A DNA stretch of 64,000 nt from Apium graveolens (GCF_009905375.1 NC_133647.1:9003788-9067787); one strand, 5' to 3'; positions 49,703-62,240 are shown, counted from the stretch's first letter. Notes: generated from the sequence alone by a model not told the origin. Numbers and translations are program-made.

Positions 49703-50494
49703 ATGGCTTCTTTATCATCATCTACGGAGAGGACCGAGACAGATCCAGTGGATGCACCGGTAGTAGCCCCAGTGTCAGAGCAGATCTTACCTCCATTGCC
49801 ACCTGAGCCAGCACCAGAGATACCACTTCCCCCAGAGGTACCAGATGTTGTAGATTATTTTCCATATTTTGAGCCAGAGATACCAGATTTTCCACCACTA
49901 GAGTTCCCGAGGTTCGATATTCCTGACATAATTGATCTTCCGCAGTGGGAGGATTTAGAGCCTCAGATTCCTATGCCACCAGTCGAGATTCCAGAGCTGC
50001 CACATATGGAGCTAGAGGCAGAACCACCAGTATATGCGCCGATGGAGCAGCCTGTCTTATTTCCTGCCCCATTAGCCATTTATGCACCTGTTCCAGGAGT
50101 TTATCAGTTTCCTCAGCCAGAGTTTATGGATGATATTGTGGTGGATGGACCATTACCTTCTCGAGGTTCCAGCACTGATCTTCGGGAGCATCATACCGTG
50201 ACATACCAGCGCTTTCAGGCAGAGAGGGAGGAGAGGATTAGATGGCAGAACCAGTGTAGGGAGATCCTTGGGTTGTATGAGACACAGACGGATGGTCCTG
50301 TCAGAGCATTACGACCGGATTATATACTGAGAGAGAGGCTACATCATATTCACCGGGTTAGTTCGCAGCAGCTTACTGAGTTGAGACAGCAGGATCTTAG
50401 TGCGGAGACAGCATATCGCAGAGCATTGGGACTTACCGAGGCAGTGCTAGAGGCATTGCAGGAGGAGTTGAGCCACGTACCACCAGGATTTTGA
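49703..50494 (+). CDS. extra ORF between primer site and gag of type B, Pro/Glu-rich, function unknown
   Basis: 263 codons, ATG to TGA, no internal stop, on the gag-pol strand. Residues 1-18 are Ser/Thr-rich. About 19-155 is rich in Pro, Glu, Ile and Phe with a recurring pattern such as PEIPDFPPLEFPRFDIPDII and PVEIPELPHMELEAEPP, and looks intrinsically disordered and acidic. About 160-263 is charged and probably helical (YQRFQAEREERIRWQNQCRE, then RERLHHIHRVSSQQLTELRQ and LTEAVLEALQEELSH). There is no Cys/His knuckle, protease or RT motif. It lies in a different frame from gag and is separated by 445 bp. Extra ORFs before gag are known in some plant LTR elements, but I do not recognise this one. 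It may act with Gag or as a regulator; that is a guess. Confidence 0.75.
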   Translation: MASLSSSTERTETDPVDAPVVAPVSEQILPPLPPEPAPEIPLPPEVPDVVDYFPYFEPEIPDFPPLEFPRFDIPDIIDLPQWEDLEPQIPMPPVEIPELPHMELEAEPPVYAPMEQPVLFPAPLAIYAPVPGVYQFPQPEFMDDIVVDGPLPSRGSSTDLREHHTVTYQRFQAEREERIRWQNQCREILGLYETQTDGPVRALRPDYILRERLHHIHRVSSQQLTELRQQDLSAETAYRRALGLTEAVLEALQEELSHVPPGF

Positions 50495-50939
50495 GACCAG
50501 CAGATCAATGAGTGTGGTATTATGTATATTTTGTAGATAGAGGCAGCATAGTATTGTATGACTAGTGTGTATGAGTGTAGCTACTGACTTTGACCGATAG
50601 TAGTAGTAGCAGTATGACTGTTATATCATAGGTTTTTGTATCAAGCACTGACACCTGTAGCTGGTGTTCTACATGTATATATACGAGATGATCTTTTGCA
50701 CGTTTCTTTATTTTATTTCCAGTTATTTAAGCATTTATATTTATTTCAGTACCATTGCATATTTAAAAATGTAGTTTTATTTACGATCATGTTGTATCCT
50801 TATGTAAAAAAAAAACACACATCATACTGTTTTATCTATTCAGTTATTTAATAAGCTATTTTATTTTCTCAAATCGACTGTTTTAATATATGTTTAATAT
50901 ACTGTTATTAAAGAAGACCGTTGTTTATTTACCAGAAAG
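50495..50939 (+). other. spacer between extra ORF and gag
   Basis: Non-coding, T-rich towards its end, with a good acceptor (tttatttaccAG at 50934-50935) five bases before the gag ATG. Combined with the donor at 49607 it could skip the extra ORF. Confidence 0.45.
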
Positions 50940-53900
50940 ATGGCACCTAAAAGAAAAACACAACCCGATTCATCAAATGGGAACACCGAGGGCCAAAACA
51001 ATAATAAACAGATGGATCAGATGTTTAATCTCATGCAACAGCAAATGTTGATGATGCAACAACAAATGCAGCAGCAACAGCAGCAGTTCCAGCAACAGAT
51101 GTTACAGCAAGCCGCTCATCCAGGACATCAAGTACCACCAGCAGCGCCTACGACCACTTTCAAGCAATTTCAGTCGGTGAAGCCACCGGAATTTATGGGT
51201 TCCACGGATCCTATAAAAGCGAGAGCTTGGCTGAAAGAAATGGAAAAGGCTTTTTCGTTGGTAAAGGTTGAGGAAGAGCAGAAGACGGATTTTTCTAGCT
51301 ATTTCCTGAAAGGCGAAGCTAATTACTGGTGGGAATCGAAGAAAGCTTTGGAAGAAGAAGGTGTGGTGACTTGGGATAGATTCACTGATCTTTTCTTGGA
51401 GAAATATTTTCCTCGTTTTATGAAAAACCAGATGGAGATCAAGTTCCTGGAGCTGAAACAAGACAACTTATCGGTTGCGGATTATGAGACCAAGTTTACG
51501 GAATTGGCAAGGTTTGTTCCAGAGCAGGTGGATACGGACGAGAAGCGGGCCAAGAGATTTCAGCAAGGACTAAAACCATGGATTCGTAGCAGGGTAGCTG
51601 TGTTTGAATTGACAACTTATACGGCTATTGTTCAGAAGGCTATGATTATTGAAGGAGAAAGTGAAGCAGCTCAGAAAGAGAAAGGACCGGGGAATTTTCA
51701 GAATCGTTTCAACAAAAGGCCGGGATTTCAAGCTCGAGGAAAAGTAAACTTTAGGAGGCCAGAACAAAACAACCAGAGGATGGGTAATCGACTACCTGCC
51801 CCAACTCAGCAAAGGCTTATTCGAGCGCCTGTACCTGATTGCAGAACGTGTGGTAGAAAGCATACGGGAATTTGCAACAAGCCAAATGTCACGTGTTTCA
51901 AATGCAAGCAAAGGGGACACTATTCTGGAGAATGTCCGATGGGAAAAGCAGAAGTTACTTGTTTTCAATGTGGGAGAAAAGGATATATTGTCAGGGACTG
52001 CAGAGGAATTACAATGGCCGCTAGTATTCCAAGAGTTTTAGCATTACCTCCACCTCCACTACCACAGCAATATCAGCCCAAAGCAAGGACTTTTAACATG
52101 TCAATGAAGGAAGCGGTACAGAGTCCGAATGTGGTTGCAGGTACACTTCCTGTAAATTCCGTAAATGCTTTGGTATTGATTGATTCAGGAGCTACTAGAT
52201 CTTTTATTTCTGAAGCTTTTATCTCTAAAATAAATTATGAGGTACAGTGGTTAGATGAAGTGTTAGTCATAAAATTAGCGAATAATGATCAGGTTGCAGT
52301 AGATCGAGTATGCCCGAGTTGTGATATTGAGATAGGAAGATGTCATTTTTCAGTTGATTTAATACCTTTTAGGTTAGGGGAGTTTGATGTTATTCTAGGA
52401 ATGGATTGGCTATCTAGTAATAATGCTCAAATTGACTGTGCGAATAAGAGAGTGAAATTGCAAACTGAAGAAAATGAAACGGTAATATTCAAAGGTGAGA
52501 AGCAAAAGCAGAAATTCTTATCAATAATGCAAACGAGAAGATTGCTACGCCAAGGATGTCAAGCTTATTTAGCCTATGTACGTGATGCTGATAAGGGAAA
52601 TCCACAGATTAAAGATATTCCATTAGTTTGTGAATTTCTTGATGTTTTTCCAGACGAATTACCAGGACTTCCACCAGATCGAGAGATCGAGTTCACTATT
52701 GACTTGACGCCAGGGACCGAACCAATTTCGAAAGCTCCATATCGAATGGCACCTGTTGAAATGAGGGAATTAGCAAAGCAGTTGCAAGAACTTCTCGACA
52801 AAGGAATTATAAGGCCAAGTGTATCCCCATGGGGCGCGCCAGTATTGTTCGTGAAAAAGAAGGATGGCAGTATGCGACTGTGTATTGATTATCGTGAGCT
52901 GAACAAGTTAACTATCAAGAATAAATATCCTTTACCTCGCATCGATGATTTATTTGATCAATTAAAAGGAGCAGCATGGTTTTCGAAAATCGACTTACGA
53001 TCAGGCTATCATCAGTTAAAGATCAAGGCCGAAGATATTCCAAAGACAGCATTTAGAACGAGGTACGGACACTATGAATTTCTTGTGATGGCTTTTGGAT
53101 TAACGAATGCACCTGCAGCGTTTATGGATTTGATGAATCGAATATTCAAGAAGTATTTGGATAAGTTTATCATTGTATTTATTGATGACATTTTGATATA
53201 CTCAAAGACGGGAGAAGAGCATGCAGCGCATTTAAGAACGACATTGGAGATATTACGAAAGGAGCAGCTTTATGCAAAATTTTCAAAATGTGAATTTTGG
53301 TTGAAAGAAGTGCAGTTTCTAGGGCTTATCATCAGCAGAGAAGGCATTCAAGTTGATCCAGCAAAGATTGAAGCTGTGCTGAATTGGGAAAGACCAAAGA
53401 CGCCGACAGAGGTTCGAAGTTTCTTAGGTTTGGCAGGATATTATCGAAGATTTGTCAAAGATTTTGCGAAGATAGCAATACCGTTGACCAAATTAACTCG
53501 ACAAAGTGAAAAGTTCGAATGGAATAGTAAATGTGAAGAAAGTTTTCAAGAGTTGAAGAATCGGTTGGTGACTGCACCAGTATTAGTACTGCCAGACGAG
53601 CAAGGAAATTTTGTTATTTACAGTGACGCTTCATATCATGGTTTAGGATGTGTGTTGATGCAGCATGGTAACGTCATTGCATATGCGTCGCGACAACTTA
53701 AACCTCATGAGCAGAAATATCCTACGCATGATCTGGAATTGGCAGCAATTGTATTTGCATTGAAGCTTTGGAGACATTATCTGTACGGTGAAAAATGCGA
53801 AATCTATACGGATCATAAAATTCTGAAGTATATCTTCACGTAAAAGGAACTAAACATACGACAACGTCGATGGCTGGAATTGATTAAAGATTATGATGTT

Positions 53901-55496
53901 ACAATCAGTTATCATCCAGGAAAAGCAAATGTTGTAGCAGATGCACTAAGCAGAAAAGAAAGATTGAATCGGTTAACTTCATGTGAAGAATTGGTTAAAG
54001 AATTCAATAAATTGGAAATTGAGATTCGTATTCCTCATGAATCTGCAAGAACTATTTACGCTATGACTTTTCAACCAGGGTTGCTAGAAAAGATTCGCCA
54101 TTGTCAAGATAAAGTGATGAGTCAAGACGACAACTTAACAGGAGAAGAGATTACAACTCAGAAAGATAATGAAGGAATTTTACGTTTTACATCAAGAATC
54201 TGGATCCCTAACGTAGTAGAATTAAAAGAAGAAATTATGCGAGATGCGCACAATTCGAAGTATTCCATTCATCCAGGAAGCACGAAAATGTATCGCGATT
54301 TGAAGGAAAACTTTTGGTGGCCGAATATGAAGAAGGAGATAGCAGAATGGGTGAGTAAATGCTACACATGCCAGCGAGTTAAAGCAGAGCATCAACGTCC
54401 TAGTGGGTTATTGCAACCATTAGACATTCCAGAATGGAAATGGGAACATCTAGCGATGGATTTCGTAGTGGGACTTCCAAGGACGAAAGCCAATCATGAT
54501 GCAATTTGGGTTATTATTGATCGATTGACGAAATCAGCACATTTTCTTCCAATTAATGAGAGATTTTCATTGGACAAGCTAGTGCATTTATATCTTAAAG
54601 AAATTGTGATGCGTCATGGAGTACCAGTATCAATTGTATCGGATCGAGATCCTCGTTTCAATTCAAGATTTTGGAGACAATTCCAAGAATGTCTAGGAAC
54701 GAAATTGAATATGAGTACAGCCTATCATCCGCAAACTGACGGTCAAAGTGAAAGGACAATTCAAACGATTGAAGACATGTTACGAGTTTGTGCGATCGAT
54801 TTTGAAGGTAATTGGGATGAACATTTACCCCTAGTGGAATTTTCTTATAATAACAGCTATCACGCCAGTATTGGAATGCCACCGTATGAAGCATTATATG
54901 GAAGGAAATGCAGATCACCAGTGCATTGGGATGAAGTTAGAGAACGCAAGATTTTGGGTCCAGAATTAATTCAGCAGACAAAAGAAAGAATTAAACTCAT
55001 TCGAAAACGAATCGAGACAGCACAAAACAGGCAAAGCAGATATGCAGACCAAGCAAGGAAGGATGTGGACTATCAAGAAGGAGAACGCGTATTACTCAAA
55101 ATATCGCCATGGAAAGGAGTGACCAGATTTGGCAATAAAGGAAAATTGAAGCCACGATACGTTGGACCATTTGAGATTTTGAAGAAAATTGGGAAGGTTG
55201 CATACGAGTTAGCTCTACCACCCAATATGCAGCACATTCACAACGTATTTCATGTATCTATGCTTAAAAAGTATAATCCTGATACAAGGCATGTAATAGA
55301 ATATGAACCAGTAGAACTTCAGGCAGATTTGTCATATGTAGAGCAGCCAATAAGAATTTTAGATAGGCAAGAGAGGATATTAAGAAATAAGTCTGTGTCA
55401 TTAGTGAGAGTTTTATGGAGAAACCCAGTGGTTGAAGAATCAACCTGGGAGCTTGAGAGTGAAATGATAGAAAGGTATCCTCAGTTATTTGCATAA
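50940..55496 (+). pseudogene. gag-pol polyprotein of type B (Tekay/Del), one in-frame stop
   Basis: One frame of 1518 codons with a single stop (TAA 53841-53843, codon 968, in place of a Gln codon). Gag: Gln-rich coiled stretch at residues 30-60, capsid core from about 75, a knuckle-like [16 protein letters not shown] at 319 ([14 protein letters not shown]) and a second at 341 in which His is replaced by Tyr349. Protease DSGA at 415. RT with FIDD at 747-750. RNase H with Asp896. After the stop: tether, HHCC zinc finger and integrase D-D-E at 54459, 54642 and 54750 (35 residues between the last two), then GPFEIL module and a short chromodomain-like tail (RVLWRNPVVEESTWELE). The stop falls in RNase H, so this copy cannot make integrase. 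Everything else looks intact. Confidence 0.93.
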
Positions 55497-55520
55497 TGTG
55501 ATTCTGAGGACAGAATCTTG

Positions 55521-55535
55521 TTAAGGGGGGGAGAA
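55521..55535 (+). promoter_or_regulatory. polypurine tract of type B
   Basis: aagggggggagaa directly before the 3' LTR start at 55536. Confidence 0.85.
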
Positions 55536-58500
55536 TGTAACGACCGAGGAATTACGCTTGTATTATATTATAATAATGATAAATTATGTGTATTATTATG
55601 TGATTAAATGTGTTAAGTCGTTAAACCCTAACTGATATGTGCTATGTGTTGGCTGTTTTGATCCAAACGTGTTTTGGATATTTATTGAGCATTTTATCAT
55701 CAGTTATATATATAGTATATCAAAACCTGTACAGCTCAAAACTATGTTTTAAAAACTCGTATTTCAAACAAAATCATTGGCCCTATTTTGCCAAAATTGC
55801 CCTATCCCATATCGCTATTCTGAACCCCTAAACGTTTTACAAATTTACCTTTTTCGTGAAAAACGACTTTTCCGGACCCCTTCGGGTACCAAAAGCCCCA
55901 CAAAAATCACATTATTATTTTTATATGATCATGAAATTATCATATATCATTTTTCTTTGTATTTTTGTAATATTCACAATTTTTGGGAATTTTTGACATT
56001 AATTTTGTATTTATTGGATATTTAAAAATTTATTATTAATACCCAAAAATTATAAAAATTGGGGCCAAATATTTTTATTAGAGGTATAATTAGACCCTTA
56101 ATTTTATTTAGGGGTATTATTTTCATTAGTATAAATACCTATTTTATTATTAATTATTCATTAATTAATTGTTAAAAAAAAATCAGAAAATAAAAATTAG
56201 AAAGTGTGGGTGAAGTTTGTGTTCTTGAAGAAGGGAGAAGATCAAACAGTGATTTTGGGAGATTTACTAATCCACTGAAAACGCTCGAGTAACCAATACA
56301 ATCCTTGTGAAGAGACGAATCTATTGATACTAATATCAACAACTGAGGTTTGTTTAATCTCAAAATCGATTTTTATGTTCTTGGCATGAATTTCGATTTT
56401 TGATTTTGAAGAATCATTTGATTGTTTGGATTATGTAGTTAGTTTCGTTGTAGTCTTAGGAGTAATCAGGTATTTTTATTATGATTTTACAACCCTTGAA
56501 TCGATATGCCGAGTTCTTGAGTTTAACCATTTTTGATTTCGTTTTTTTTAGATTTATATATGTTTTTGCTCGTGATTGATGTTAGGAAGTGATTGTAGAA
56601 GTCTATAGCTTCGTTTTGGCATAAAAATCACGTTGTTTGGTGTCGTATTCGTCAAAAACGACTTCGCCGGATTCTGGATTGAAGCTCGCCGGTATTTATG
56701 GCGGTTCTAGCCGGAGAAGACGATCCACACGATGGGGATAGAAGAGGACGGTGGGATTGTGTTCCTGGAGGGCTGGGGAATGAAAACCCTCAACTGAATT
56801 CGTCGTTTCATCGCTGATTTGGCCGGATTGATTTGCCGGAAAACCACCAGTGTCGTTGCCGGCGGGGTTGTTCATCTTGACCCAAAAACCCGGGTTCCAG
56901 CCCGTTTTCCAGAAAGTGTTGACCCGGTTTTGATCTTCTAAACTTTAAAAACAGAATCCTAAAACCTGTTTCTGTAATTTTACTTAATTACTTTTATTTC
57001 TATAAATTCAAAAATTTAATTGTAAATTTTAAAAAAATCAAATTTAAATTTGGAAAATTATTAATAACAATTTCTGAATTATGTTATTTATTTTGAAATT
57101 CGAATTTAATTATTTAATTATGTAATTATTTATCTAATTATTTATTAGTTATCTAATTAATTACTAATTAGGTAATTAATTAATAATTAGGTAATTAATT
57201 AATAAATAAGGATTGAATAATATGATTAATAATCCGATAATTAGTTAATATTACGAGTAACTTGTATTCATACGAGTAGTGATTCGTTAAGTTAAAATTA
57301 TTAATCGAGCGATATTTATTCGAAGAATATCGTACTAATTATTCGTATCGAATAATTAAATATCAATAATTAATTAACGAATTGTATAAGTTATAATAAT
57401 AATAATAACAGTTCGATAGTTATTCGAGAATCGCGAGTAGCTCGTATTTATACGAATAGTTGCTCGTTGAATTATGATTCGAATAATATTTATTTATTCG
57501 ATAAGTATTGTATCAGTTAGTTGTATCGATTTTTATTTATAAATAATCGATTTGGTCGAGTAAGTATTATTAATTTGTAAATAATTGTAATAAATTATAA
57601 TTAATTCTAATAATTAGGGATTAATTATTTTAAAATACAATAATTATTAATTAATTATTTAAAAATATAATTAAGGATTATTTAATTATAATTAATTATT
57701 TATAATTAATTATTAATTAATTAAATCTTGTTTAATTCATAATAATTCAACCGTTAATCCGATTTGAGCGAAACGAAGACCCCTAGACTCAGAAAAATGA
57801 AACAAATCCAATAAAAATAATTATAAGTTATAATTTCCTCCAAAAGAGAATGGTTTGGTGATAATTAATAGTTCGTAGGCCCTAATAGGGGTATAATTTA
57901 ATCGAATAATCCCGAAAAATTATAATAAAGTCAGATAAGGCTAGTTAATGCAGGTATGAGTCTAGAATCAATTCTAAAAATAATTATAAGTCTAAAAATT
58001 GATTATGTGCTTTATGTGCTATATGCTTTATGTGATTATGTGAACCTATGTGCTATATCAATATATGTGTATATATGCGAATCAGATAGAAACGCATGGG
58101 TAGACTGATAAGGTTACGTGATATCAATTCCAGATACACGTATATAGTAAATTATCTAAACAACTATCTTTCCATAATTGGTTCAGTGTTAGCAAGGCAG
58201 AGTAAGCTAGGGACAGAAGGCGGTGAGTTGAATCAGGTTAAGTACGCGCGAGGCAAGTTTTTCCCCTATTCTAAATTCAGAATAGTGAATTATATTCCAT
58301 TTTACATATCAATTATACTTTGATAATTCTTGTTCATATGCACTGATACATATCTATTGATTCTTGTTTCTATTTCATTTCGATTCTTGATTTCTCCCAA
58401 TTTATTGAATCCTCTATTCATATTCCAATATTTTTACCCTTGTTACATATATTATGATATATCCTGATGTTGGGATACATCAAAAGCATTCCGATTGTTC

Positions 58501-59272
58501 CGGATGCTAAACTTCGGACTGGATGGTTACGATACGGGCTGGGTTTTACTCAGACCTTTAATTAATAGGCCATAGCTGCCTGAGTACTCTTATTGTTGGT
58601 TGGATCTATACAGTTGGGTATAGATTTGCACTGTATCCTGACTGATCAGCGGGTTATAGTGCATATGTTGGTTTTTGTTTCCAGTCTTGTTCATTTGGCA
58701 CTCGCCAGTATTGGCAAATTACTATTCGATACAGATACAGATGGTTGTTACAACCAGCAGCTTATTGGTTCACTTATTTCCCTCTCTTTATACTATCTAT
58801 ATTGTTGCAGGCTTGTTGAGCAATTTTGGCTCATCCTCTTTTATTGTTATTCCTATTATCTTACAGTTAAGGTAGAGAATAAAACCCATCAGAACCCGCG
58901 TAGTCAAGAAGCGAGTCAAGCAGCGGGACCCTCTTATACCAAGGGTGTTCATCCCTATTCCTGAAGAGAGCTTTGAGTTATCAGATCAGGTGTAACAGGA
59001 TAAGTACTATTATGGTTTGAATAAAAGTTGTGTGGTGGGCATGTAGATAGAATAAAGTTTTGTAATAAAGAGAGTTCTTGAGACGGATTGTTTTTATTTG
59101 GTTTGTAATAAAGTTAGTATGTGGTTCTTGTTTTCAAATCTTAACCTTAAAAGATCCTGAGTAGTAGTAGTTCGGGGTAACTATTTCAAATATATTCCGC
59201 TTGTGCAAGATTAGTGAGTAGTTATTATTAGTAATGCCCCAAATCTATACCCCGGATTTGGAGGGTGTTACA
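55536..59272 (+). repeat. Type B 3' LTR
   Basis: 3.74 kb, collinear with the 5' LTR throughout with only scattered single-base differences. It ends GGAGGGTGTTACA and is followed by CTTGC. Confidence 0.93.
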
Positions 59273-60490
59273 CTTGCAATCAATTTCAACTAATAACCCC
59301 TAAACAAGAAACGCCTAAATTTCAACTAATAACCCCTAAACAAGAAACGCCTAAATTCAATTGAAAATATTCATACTATATATAAACCCTAATTTCATGA
59401 ATCCCAGAATAAATCCCCTTTTTCTATACGTTACTAAACTCCAAATTCAAAATATGATATACCAAAATGATCAGGAAGAAAAGATCTACAATATTCAAGC
59501 ATCAAATCACACAAACAACATCAAGAACAAAAATTCATATTTTAATCCAATATAATTCAAAATTAAATAATAATATAGAAAAATAACCTTTGATTCTGCA
59601 GGTGTATGGATTACAAATTCTGAAAGTACTCTTCAAGACCTTTGATTTGGTTACTTGAACTCCAAAATCCGATATCGCTAACGCCTTCAAATCTAGGGTT
59701 GATTCTCAAGAACTAATATGAATATATTGTATTTTCTCTGAAAATTATATAATTTACTAACTGCAAATGATTATCTGTATAAAATAAAATATGGTAAAGG
59801 CTACTTATATTTACGGAATATTGGTACCCCGTTGGATCATACCGGATATAAAATATTACGTTTATTTTAGAAAACATATCCAAATCGGGACTGGTTTTAG
59901 GATAATTATCCGAATCTATACATTTTGTAAATACAGACTTGGTCTCAACGCTTTGGTTACACGTCTTACGAGAAGATAATATATTAGTTTAATCAAAAGA
60001 TCTCGTTTCTCGAAAGTACGGGTTTTATCAATTTACCGAAACGAATATTGTATTGAAAATTTTACGCTGGGACCCACACGGGGAAAACCGTACTCCGGAT
60101 CGAAAAAGTCAAAACATGGAAAATACTCAGAATATTGCAATTAAGTTAGAAAGGAGTTTTCCCGAGACTTCCAGGTTGCAAAAATGTAAAAACGGTTGAA
60201 GTCGGTTGGTTCCTGATTATACAAAATAGTTTATAAATACTCGGAAAATTAATTTATTAAATCCATAAATCTTTTATAAATTCATATAACCACATAAAAA
60301 TTAATAGAAAGATATGACAATATCTATACTTTAATTTGGACATATAAAAATTAAAATACTCAAATTTATCATATTTAAATATCCAGACACAGATACCACT
60401 TAACAGATAATTCACAAAATAATTATAAAATAAATACAGAATATTCATTTATTGATAAAAATAATTACACGATATATCTCGAATATTACA
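59273..60490 (-). mobile_element. LTR fragment, same family as the solo LTR at 8559-12000
   Basis: On the minus strand it starts TGTAATATTCGAGATATATC at 60490 and follows the first 1.2 kb of the solo LTR (shared phrases such as ccatgtttcgactttttcgatcc and gatccaacgggata-like stretches). It stops where type B ends. The remaining two thirds are missing. It interrupts a reading frame of the copia element at 60491. Confidence 0.75.
59283..59354. repeat. 36-bp tandem duplication
   Basis: Two copies of a 36-bp unit containing aactaataacccctaaacaa, next to the type B right end. Only the second part matches the solo LTR, so the duplication is specific to this copy. Confidence 0.8.
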
Positions 60491-61790
60491 TCAGTACTTA
60501 GACTTGCAGGGAGATTAACAGCACTTGGTACATCAAAGTTTATTCGAGGGTCAACAGACTGTTGTTCAGCATCTGTTTCTTTGATACTTTGTGCACCTAC
60601 AAAAATATACTTTTAAAGTAGTCTCACTATACCTCATACCACATAGCTCATGACTTTTAATAGTCAGAGTTTCCTCATAAGGATTACTAAATCCTATCTC
60701 TCATCTACCTCTCCTTTTGCCAGGAAGGATCCTGCCTCTCTTTAATTCTGTTTTTCTCTAAATCTTTTCACACAACTCACAGAAAAGCTCAGATAATTTG
60801 TCCTACGGAAATAAGAGGTGGATAAAGAAGGGTGATCTATGGTCATACAACTAGAGGTAATCCTTAAATAAGGTCTAGAAATAATCATACCAACAGGATT
60901 TATAATATAAAAAATAAATGCTGAAAATACCAAATCAGTATTTAGAATAAATGCTGATAAAGTAAATACAGTATTTATACCTTGTGAATCTGAAGTCATA
61001 ATTGAACTCACATTTAAGACCATGGTTATGACAGTTGTTGTTCATCAATTATGAGAACCTCCATTTTAATTGGGGAGGATTTGATCAAGTTACTGTCATG
61101 TACCTTGTTCTTCTTGCAAAGAATTGACACTTGAATGTGTTATTGAAATCTTTCACAGGGTCTTCATTAAAAACTGATGAAGCCCCTGTGTCTCTGTTGG
61201 TGTCATAAAGATCTACCTCAACATGCAGTCTCTTACCAACTTAATGTTGTTTTTGAGTGGTGAACATAGTTTTAAAAACTATGTCACTTGATTTTGGCAA
61301 CATTTGAGAAATGTATTCAAGTGTTTCATTTTAGAGAAGAAATTTTAAGATAGAAGATATATGATTTTAAGATTTGAGTGCTGACAACTTCATTGGAGAG
61401 AAAAAGAAAGTTTCAAAAGTATGTCCTGAATAGACATTTTGAGATAGATAAGTACACTCAAAGATTATAATTCTCATGAGAGCGGAATAAAACCTTTCAT
61501 AAATTTCTTCTGTGAAATCAGTTTCTACCTGTAATGTGCTCAATGTGTACTGTGGTAAACGTATGAACTCAAACAGAGATTAGTCTTTCACATGCACTAT
61601 TGAAAATTTTCTGAAATTAAGCATGCAGTACTAATTGAAATATGAACAGTCATTCAAAGTTAAGCACAAACAAGACAAGTAACATTCATTCAATTAAGGA
61701 AGCAAAGAAGATTAAAGATTTTCATTAATATGAAGAAGAGAAGTACAAGATTTTTAGAATTTTAAACATAAAATCCTAACATAATCTAAA
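60491..61790 (-). pseudogene. 3' region of the copia element with scraps of a further ORF
   Basis: The minus strand at 60596-60491 reads AQSIKETDAEQQSVDPRINF, then DVPSAVNLPASLSTD after a good acceptor (tttttgtAG). It is cut by the LTR fragment. Around 61225-61095 another patch reads VEVDLYDTNRDTGASSVFNE, then DPVKDFNNTFK. They may be parts of a downstream accessory or envelope-like ORF known from SIRE-type copia elements. The family is not recognised and stops lie between the patches. Confidence 0.35.
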
Positions 61791-62162
61791 CTACTCGGTC
61801 TTCTTCTGCCTCTTTGAAGCTTGCTCCGCCCTCATCGCCCGGTGATGATAAATCCTAGACATAGAGCCTGCAAGAGAAATGATATTCTCTTGCAGCTCAA
61901 GAGCTTCTCGACGAAAATGTTCCACCAACTCAGCACGTCGTTCTTCCTCAAGAAGAACTTCTCTGGTGAAGAAATGCAATTCTAATTGATCATCCGAAGA
62001 GAGATGATCATAGATCGAGTCTGGTACATCAGTTGGATGATAGATTTCACCACCAATACGAAGAAGTAGTTTGTATGGGTCGAAGTACACCTTCTCATCA
62101 CTAGGATTGAAGATTAGTAGGTAGCATCCATCATTGCGTGTGAAAAATTGAGGTTGAGCCAA
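61791..62162 (-). pseudogene. small accessory ORF of the copia element, start codon lost
   Basis: 124 codons including the stop, free of internal stops, but the first codon of the likely frame is TTG (62162-62160) and no in-frame ATG precedes it (TAA just upstream). ATG was probably changed to TTG. Sequence starts AQPQFFTRNDGCYLLIFNPS, has EVLLEEERRAELVEHFRREA (coiled-coil-like helix) and ends in a basic stretch (MRAEQASKRQKKTE) like a nuclear localisation signal. No domain is recognised. It lies about 650 bp 3' of pol and has a TATA box 80 bp upstream, so it may have had its own promoter or be a small host gene picked up by the element. Confidence 0.45.
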
Positions 62163-62240
62163 ATTTTAATGAAGAAATTTGAGTGTATTTGAAGTTGTGA
62201 ATGAAAAGGCAGTGAGAAGTTTTGGAAGTGGAGGGTTTGA

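Larger units (their letters stand above)
45789..59272 (+). mobile_element. Type B: nearly intact Tekay/Del-like chromovirus (Ty3/gypsy)
   Basis: 13.5 kb: 5' LTR 45789-49524, primer site, extra ORF 49703-50494, gag-pol 50940-55496, purine tract, 3' LTR 55536-59272. The LTRs start TGTAACGACCGAGG and end GGAGGGTGTTACA and are nearly identical, so the copy is young. Pol order is PR-RT-RH-INT with a truncated chromodomain-like tail, as in Tekay/Del. Flanking pentamers are CTTGT and CTTGC (one mismatch), but the flanks belong to different elements (type A on the left, a different LTR on the right). One stop codon inactivates pol in this copy. Confidence 0.92.

Noticed and set aside
51102..51461. 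119-codon minus-strand frame
   Set aside because: Shadow of gag on the opposite strand, no independent support.
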